Of a stretch of 64,000 bases of DNA, positions 59,461 to 64,000 are shown one piece after another. Source of the stretch: Triticum aestivum (lineage: Eukaryota; Streptophyta; Magnoliopsida; Poales; Poaceae); contig NC_057801.1 in NCBI RefSeq assembly GCF_018294505.1, positions 841,162,807-841,226,806 on the forward strand. Direction: 5' to 3'. A model generated the notes under the pieces. It worked only from the letters and a program-made list of their open reading frames with translations, was not told where the DNA came from and did no database searches. Positions within the stretch are counted from its first letter, which is position 1, and every line of letters begins with the position of its first letter. The translations under genes and the position numbers were made by a program.

Positions 59461-60554
59461 ATATGTGATATTTAAATATTCTTGCATTTCAGGATTTTTT
59501 GTGATATTTAAAAATATATTTATACAACATATATAAATATTTGCGTAGTTTTATAAAAAGTATTTATTATCATAAAAAATGTCCAACTTGTATTTCAAAA
59601 AATGTTGACAATATATTTAAAAAATTGTTCAAAACATACTTAAAAAATTACATCGTGTATTTGAAAAATGTTGATTGCTTTCAAAACATTGTTCGTGAAA
59701 TGAAAAATATTCCTGTGTTTCAAACAAATGTATGTGAATTTTTTGAAAAATGTGTAACATTTAAAAAAAATTGTAATATAAAAAATGTTATGTAGCATTA
59801 AAAATATATACAAAATATTTTGAAGATATTCTCGCTGTTCGAGAAAAATGTTTGTGACATTTAAAAAAATGTGTGTACAATGTAAATAAAATCATGTATT
59901 TACAAAAAGTTTTACCCCAGAAAAAGATTTCAACTTGTATTTGAATGCTTTCTGACCATGTATTTGATAAAGTGTTTAAACCATGCCTTATATAAAAATG
60001 TACATCACGTATTTAAAACATGTTCAACGTGTATCAGAAAAATATTTTAGTGTAGACAAAAAATGTGTATTTGGTACTTAAAATAATATAAACGTGTTAA
60101 CAATAAAAGAGACCAATGAAAATAAACAAAGAAAGAAAACAAAATAAAAAACCCAATAAAAACAAAGAAAAACAATGCATAATAGTGGAAACAGTGAAAT
60201 ATGAGAAGAAAGCAAAGAAAAATGATGATAGAAAGAAAATTAAAAAAACAGTGAAAACCGAGAAAGAAACAATTAAAAGAAGAAGAAAAAGAAAGAAAAG
60301 ATGTAAAAACATGTGATAGAACCGAAGAAAACCGGTGAAAAAACAAAGAAAACTAGGAACACCAAAGAAACCGGTTGGAAACAGAGGAATCGAAAATGAA
60401 AAAAAAAAAGCAAAGTGAACGCAGCCAGCGCCAACGACCGAGTGAACGAACGTGCGTAAATGGGTGTGTCCAGTACTGTTGGGTGCATGTAAAAGTTTCA
60501 GGCGAGGGGAGCATATAACAAAACCCTATATCCCGGAGCTTTTCTGCAACTATG
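59461..60554. other. AT-rich low-complexity stretch
   Basis: Degenerate tandem motifs such as aaaatgttcaacgtgtattt to 60100, then an A/G-rich tract (aaagaaaaac types) to 60420. It resembles simple-sequence parts of Triticeae transposons but has no termini I can assign. No gene. Confidence 0.6.
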
Positions 60555-60876
60555 TGTCACGGCCCTCGATCGATCTAGGTAAGGGAGGAGGAGATCAGGG
60601 AAGGGGAAGGATAGAGGAAGGGGATCTGGGAAGGACGCGAGGAAGAACAGGTTCACTCGTGCGTTCGGTTATATCATAATACAGCATCATCCCTCTCTCA
60701 CGCGGACGCAGCCGCACTTAACCCCCACGGCACGCAGGCCGTCACCAGCTCACCCACTCGTTGGACCCACCTGCAGTGACTCATGTGAGCTGTTCACGCG
60801 TACGCCGTGTGTCTTTGCTTCGCCTGTCGCCTCCTCCCTCGCACCGCCAGGTGGGGCCTTGGTGTCATACGTGACA
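60555..60876 (-). repeat. 3' LTR of the Gypsy element
   Basis: 322 bp with TGTCACG...CGTGACA ends. The adjoining minus-strand sequence GCAAGAGGGGGCGAT (60877-60893) is the polypurine tract. The expected other LTR is not in the window. Confidence 0.8.
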
Positions 60877-63590
60877 ATCGCCCCCTCTTGCGTGCCGACT
60901 TGTCCCCAAGGCGGAGAAGCAGGAAACTATTGTTGCAGAGCGTCCGGGTCTTCCCAGGTGGACAAGGAATCCGGTAGTTGGCTCCATTGCACGCGGATCC
61001 GATGCCACGACTCGCCCGCCACTTGCACCAGCTTGCACTCCAAAACCGCAACGGGAGTGTGTTCTGCCTGCAAGATAGAATTCTCAGGAGGGAGGTCAGA
61101 ACTGACAGGTACCGTTGCTCCTTTCGCCTTCTTTAGCTGCGACACATGAACCACCGGATGTATCTTGCTGCCCGCTGGCATCTGGAGCTTGTAGGCGACA
61201 GCCCCCACCCGAGCGAGCACTCGATAGGGACCATCGTATCGTAATGCCAATTTTTGATGGGTCGCTGCGCTACTGATGTTTGGATGAACGGTTGCAACTT
61301 GAGGAGCACAGCATCTCCCACCGCAAACTCCCTGTTCGTGCGTTTCCGATCAGCTTGTATCTTCATTCTGTCCTGGGCTCTCTTGAGCTGCTGCTGAAGA
61401 AGTTCCATCATCACCTGCCTTTCTTGAAGCCAAGCTGCCAGATCTGGGACCGTGCATGTATCCACTTGAGTGACTCCAAACTCCCTCGCCAGGTGTCCAT
61501 AGATCACCTCAAACGAAGTCCTGCCCAACGATGAGTGAAACGAGGTGTTATACCAATACTCCGCGAGAGCTAACCACTTGGACCAATTCCCAGGACATGA
61601 ATGCACAGCACACCGCAAATAAGCTTCGAGACATTGATTCACTCTTTCGGTTTGTCCATCTGTTTGCGGGTGGTAAGCTGAACTGAGTTTCAGCTCAGTC
61701 CGACAGAGCTTGAAGAGTTCCTGCCATATATTGCTTGTGAATATGCGATCTCTGTCAGAGATGATGGCTAACGGTAGCCCGTGGAGTCGGTAGATCTCCC
61801 TCATGAATGTCTTGGCGATCTGAAGAGCTGTGAACGGGTGAGTCAAGGGGATAAAGTGGGCGTACTTGGAGAATTTATCCACCACCACCAGCACTGTGTC
61901 ATAGCCGCCCGAGCGAGGCAATCCCTCGATGAAATCCAAGGACACCACGGCCCACGGTTTTTGAAGGATGGGCAATGGTTGCAGCAATCCGGCCGGAGAT
62001 GTGCGCTCTTTCTTGGCTTGTTGACAGACCATGCAATCCCGAACCAAAGTTTTTACTTGCTGCTTCATGTTCTTCCAAGCAAAGAGCTGCTTCACCCGAT
62101 GATAAGTAGCGTGGAACCCAGAGTGTCCCCCTGCTGCACTTGCATGGAGCGCTCGGATCAAGTGTTGTTGTGTATCCAGGTCCTCCTCAATCCAAATGCG
62201 GCCTTTGAAGCGAAGCACTCCATCCTGAACTGCATAGTCTGGCTCGCCGTGAGGGTCGAGAGCTAACTTGGCCATGCGCTGTTTAATCCCCTCGTCTGTA
62301 TGATAGCTGCGTCGTATGGCCTCCAACCATGCTGGTTTACAGATCGAGATCACTGCGAGCTCAACTTGGGTGTTGTGCGCTTTCCTGGACAGTGCATCTG
62401 CTGCTCGGTTGGAGAGCCCTGCTTTGTACTGGATCACAAACTGCAGGCCTATGAGCTTGGTGAAGGCCTGTTGCTGAATTGGTGTATTGAGCCTTTGGTC
62501 TGTGAGGTGCAGCAGGCTTTTCTGGTCCGTACGCACGATGAATTCGGCATGTTGAAGGTATGGTCGCCAATGATCGGCCGCGAGAAGCATTGCCAGGCAT
62601 TCCTTCTCATAGGCTGACAGTCCCAGGTTCTTGGGAGCCAGAGCTTTGCTCAGATATGCCACTGGATGTCCTTGCTGCATTAACACGGCGCCAATTCCCG
62701 TGGCGCTAGCATCCGTCTCGACCACAAATTGTTTCTGAAAGTCAGGTAGCGTGAGAACTGGGGCTTCGACCAGAGCTTGTTTGAGGGCCAGGAATGCGGC
62801 ATCCGCTGCCGGCGTCCACACAAAAATGGTGTTCTTTTTTAGGAGTTTGGTAAGTGGCTTGCTGATCACCCCAAAGAACCTGACGAATTTCCTGTAGTAG
62901 CCTGCGAGTCCCAGAAATCCATGGAGCTGTTTGACATTGGTAGGTACCTTCCAGTCCTGAACGGCGCGAATTTTAGTCTGATCTGTAGCCACCCCTTGTT
63001 CGCTGATCACATGCCCCAAATAACCGATCTGCTGTTGCGCAAACATGCACTTGGATCGCTTTGCTTTGAGCCCATGATCTGATAGCAGCTGAAACACTTG
63101 AGACAGCCGTTCCTAATGAGTTTGTAGGTCCTTTGTGTGTACCAAGATATCGTCCATAAAGGCCAGAACCCCTTTGCGATTGACCGAAGCCAGAACCGTG
63201 TCCATGTTCCCTTGGAATGTCACCGACGCATACGCCAATCCATACGGCATGACCCGGAACTGAAAGTGTCCCATATGTATGCGAAACGTTGTGTTGTGTT
63301 CGTCCTCTGGCGCCAAGCGGATTTGATGGTATCCCGCGCGAAGATCAAGCTTGGAGAACCATTTGGAGCCCGCAATCTCATCCAAGAGCTCGTCGATGAT
63401 GGGCATGGGATAGCTCTTCTTGAGAGTAATTTCATTAAGGTGTCGGAAAATCAATGCAGAATCTCCATGTTTGGTCTTTCTTTTTGACCAACAGTACTGG
63501 CGAAGAGAAGGCACTTGAACTGGCAGTAATTAACCCAGCTCGCAGCATCTCTTTGACTTGAGCCTCGATCTCATTTTTCTGCTCTGGTGA
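60555..63590 (-). mobile_element. 5'-truncated Ty3-Gypsy chromovirus-type element
   Basis: Minus strand. It keeps the 3' LTR and pol from RT onward; the gag, protease, primer site and 5' LTR are missing. It ends within the RT N-terminus near 63590, where the ankyrin-family leader sequence begins. Confidence 0.9.
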
Positions 63591-63683
63591 TATATAGTAT
63601 ACATAAATTAACTTTCTGATTGGATAGGTGCGTTGACGCTCAGCTCCATTTAAGTCCTTTACCTCACCATCTCCACGGAACAT
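60927..63683 (-). pseudogene. Gypsy pol relic: RT, RNase H, integrase, chromodomain
   Basis: RT begins in 63435-63683 ([20 protein letters not shown]), shifts frame near 63480, and continues in 63113-63514 (LDLRAGYHQIRL, FMDDILVHT active site). A stop at about 63110 separates the long frame 61133-63097: rest of RT (KCMFAQQQIGYLGHVIS), RNase H (FVVETDASATGIGAVLMQQG), integrase with HSGFHATYHRV zinc region, core Asp residues (VSLDFIEGLP, ISDRDRIF) and Glu (HPQTDGQTERVNQ). A frameshift near 61240 leads to 60927-61250, ending in a chromodomain-like WEDPDALQQ. Breaks make it inactive. Confidence 0.92.
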
Positions 63684-64000
63684 TAGTGATCGGGCTGCGG
63701 GATCTCTTCATCTTGCCACAGCGTCTTTGCTATTGTGTGAGGTAAGTACGTGCTATTTCACCATATTTTATGCCCTTTTTCTTGTTATAGCTACCTTGTT
63801 TCGTCCATTGTCAGTTTGATTTTTGGTATTTTGTTCCGTCTCATGTTATACGGTGTAGGCTATTTTAGATGTTTAGATTCAAAATTCACAATGGAAACAA
63901 CAATAAAATAAAATACACAGGTAACGGAAATGGAATGAAAAAACTGAACTTTGTTTGCTTGCTTTGTATATGTAACTGTGTTGCTTCGTTTGGTTTAGTC
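63597..64000 (+). promoter_or_regulatory. Ankyrin/PGG-family leader exon and intron start at the right edge
   Basis: Matches 46195-46600 over its full length, including the exon end gtgtgag at 63741 and donor gtaagt at 63742. The coding exons would lie beyond the window. Suggests a further family member to the right. Confidence 0.65.

Noticed and set aside
59461..60420. Possible centromeric or satellite array
   Set aside because: No fixed repeat length; degenerate AT-rich simple sequence only.
1..64000. CRISPR arrays, operons or phage-like systems
   Set aside because: The sequence is plant nuclear DNA; no regular short repeats with unique spacers and no bacterial gene order.

Overview
This is plant nuclear DNA, almost certainly from a wheat-group grass (Triticeae). 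The signs are an Angela/BARE1-type Copia element with its typical 1.7-kb LTRs, L1-type LINEs with DUF4283 ORF1 proteins, Stowaway MITEs ending in CTCC...GGAG at TA sites, a chromodomain Gypsy relic, and genes with GT-AG introns. Nothing bacterial is present. Most of the 64 kb is nested transposon sequence around two small host gene families. No sequence was computed or searched; all alignments were made by eye.

Left part (1-13.6 kb): a minus-strand LINE runs in from the left edge. Its 5' leader is split by a complete Angela-type element (4973-13560) with matching 5-bp target duplications. A 125-bp direct repeat follows.

Middle (14-31.9 kb): a duplicated block carries two UDP-glycosyltransferase (UGT) genes on the plus strand. 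Each unit is a LINE 3' fragment, then AT-rich spacer, then UGT. Unit A has gained a Harbinger-like element carrying a non-transposase ORF, a retroposon, and a probable Helitron with a peptidase C48 (Ulp1-like) fragment. Unit B has gained two LINEs, one inside the other, next to the UGT promoter. UGT1 is open but lacks 43 codons that UGT2 keeps. UGT2 has lost its start codon and has a frameshift and a stop codon. A third copy of the UGT tail follows.

Right part (34-64 kb): an ankyrin-repeat/PGG-domain (ACD6-like) family. It has a relic at 35.3 kb, a 5'-truncated minus-strand gene at 37.4-39.4 kb, and a full plus-strand gene (exons 50081-57915). A 2.84-kb non-autonomous LTR element sits in the 5.9-kb second intron of the full gene. 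Copies of the untranslated leader exon lie at 46.2, 49.7 and 63.6 kb, so a further gene copy probably starts at the right edge. Between the genes are a retroposon with a 15-bp target duplication, a large inverted repeat (arms about 860 bp), tRNA-derived SINE-like sequences, several Stowaway MITEs and a 5'-truncated Gypsy element. No rRNA gene, functional tRNA gene or CRISPR array was seen.
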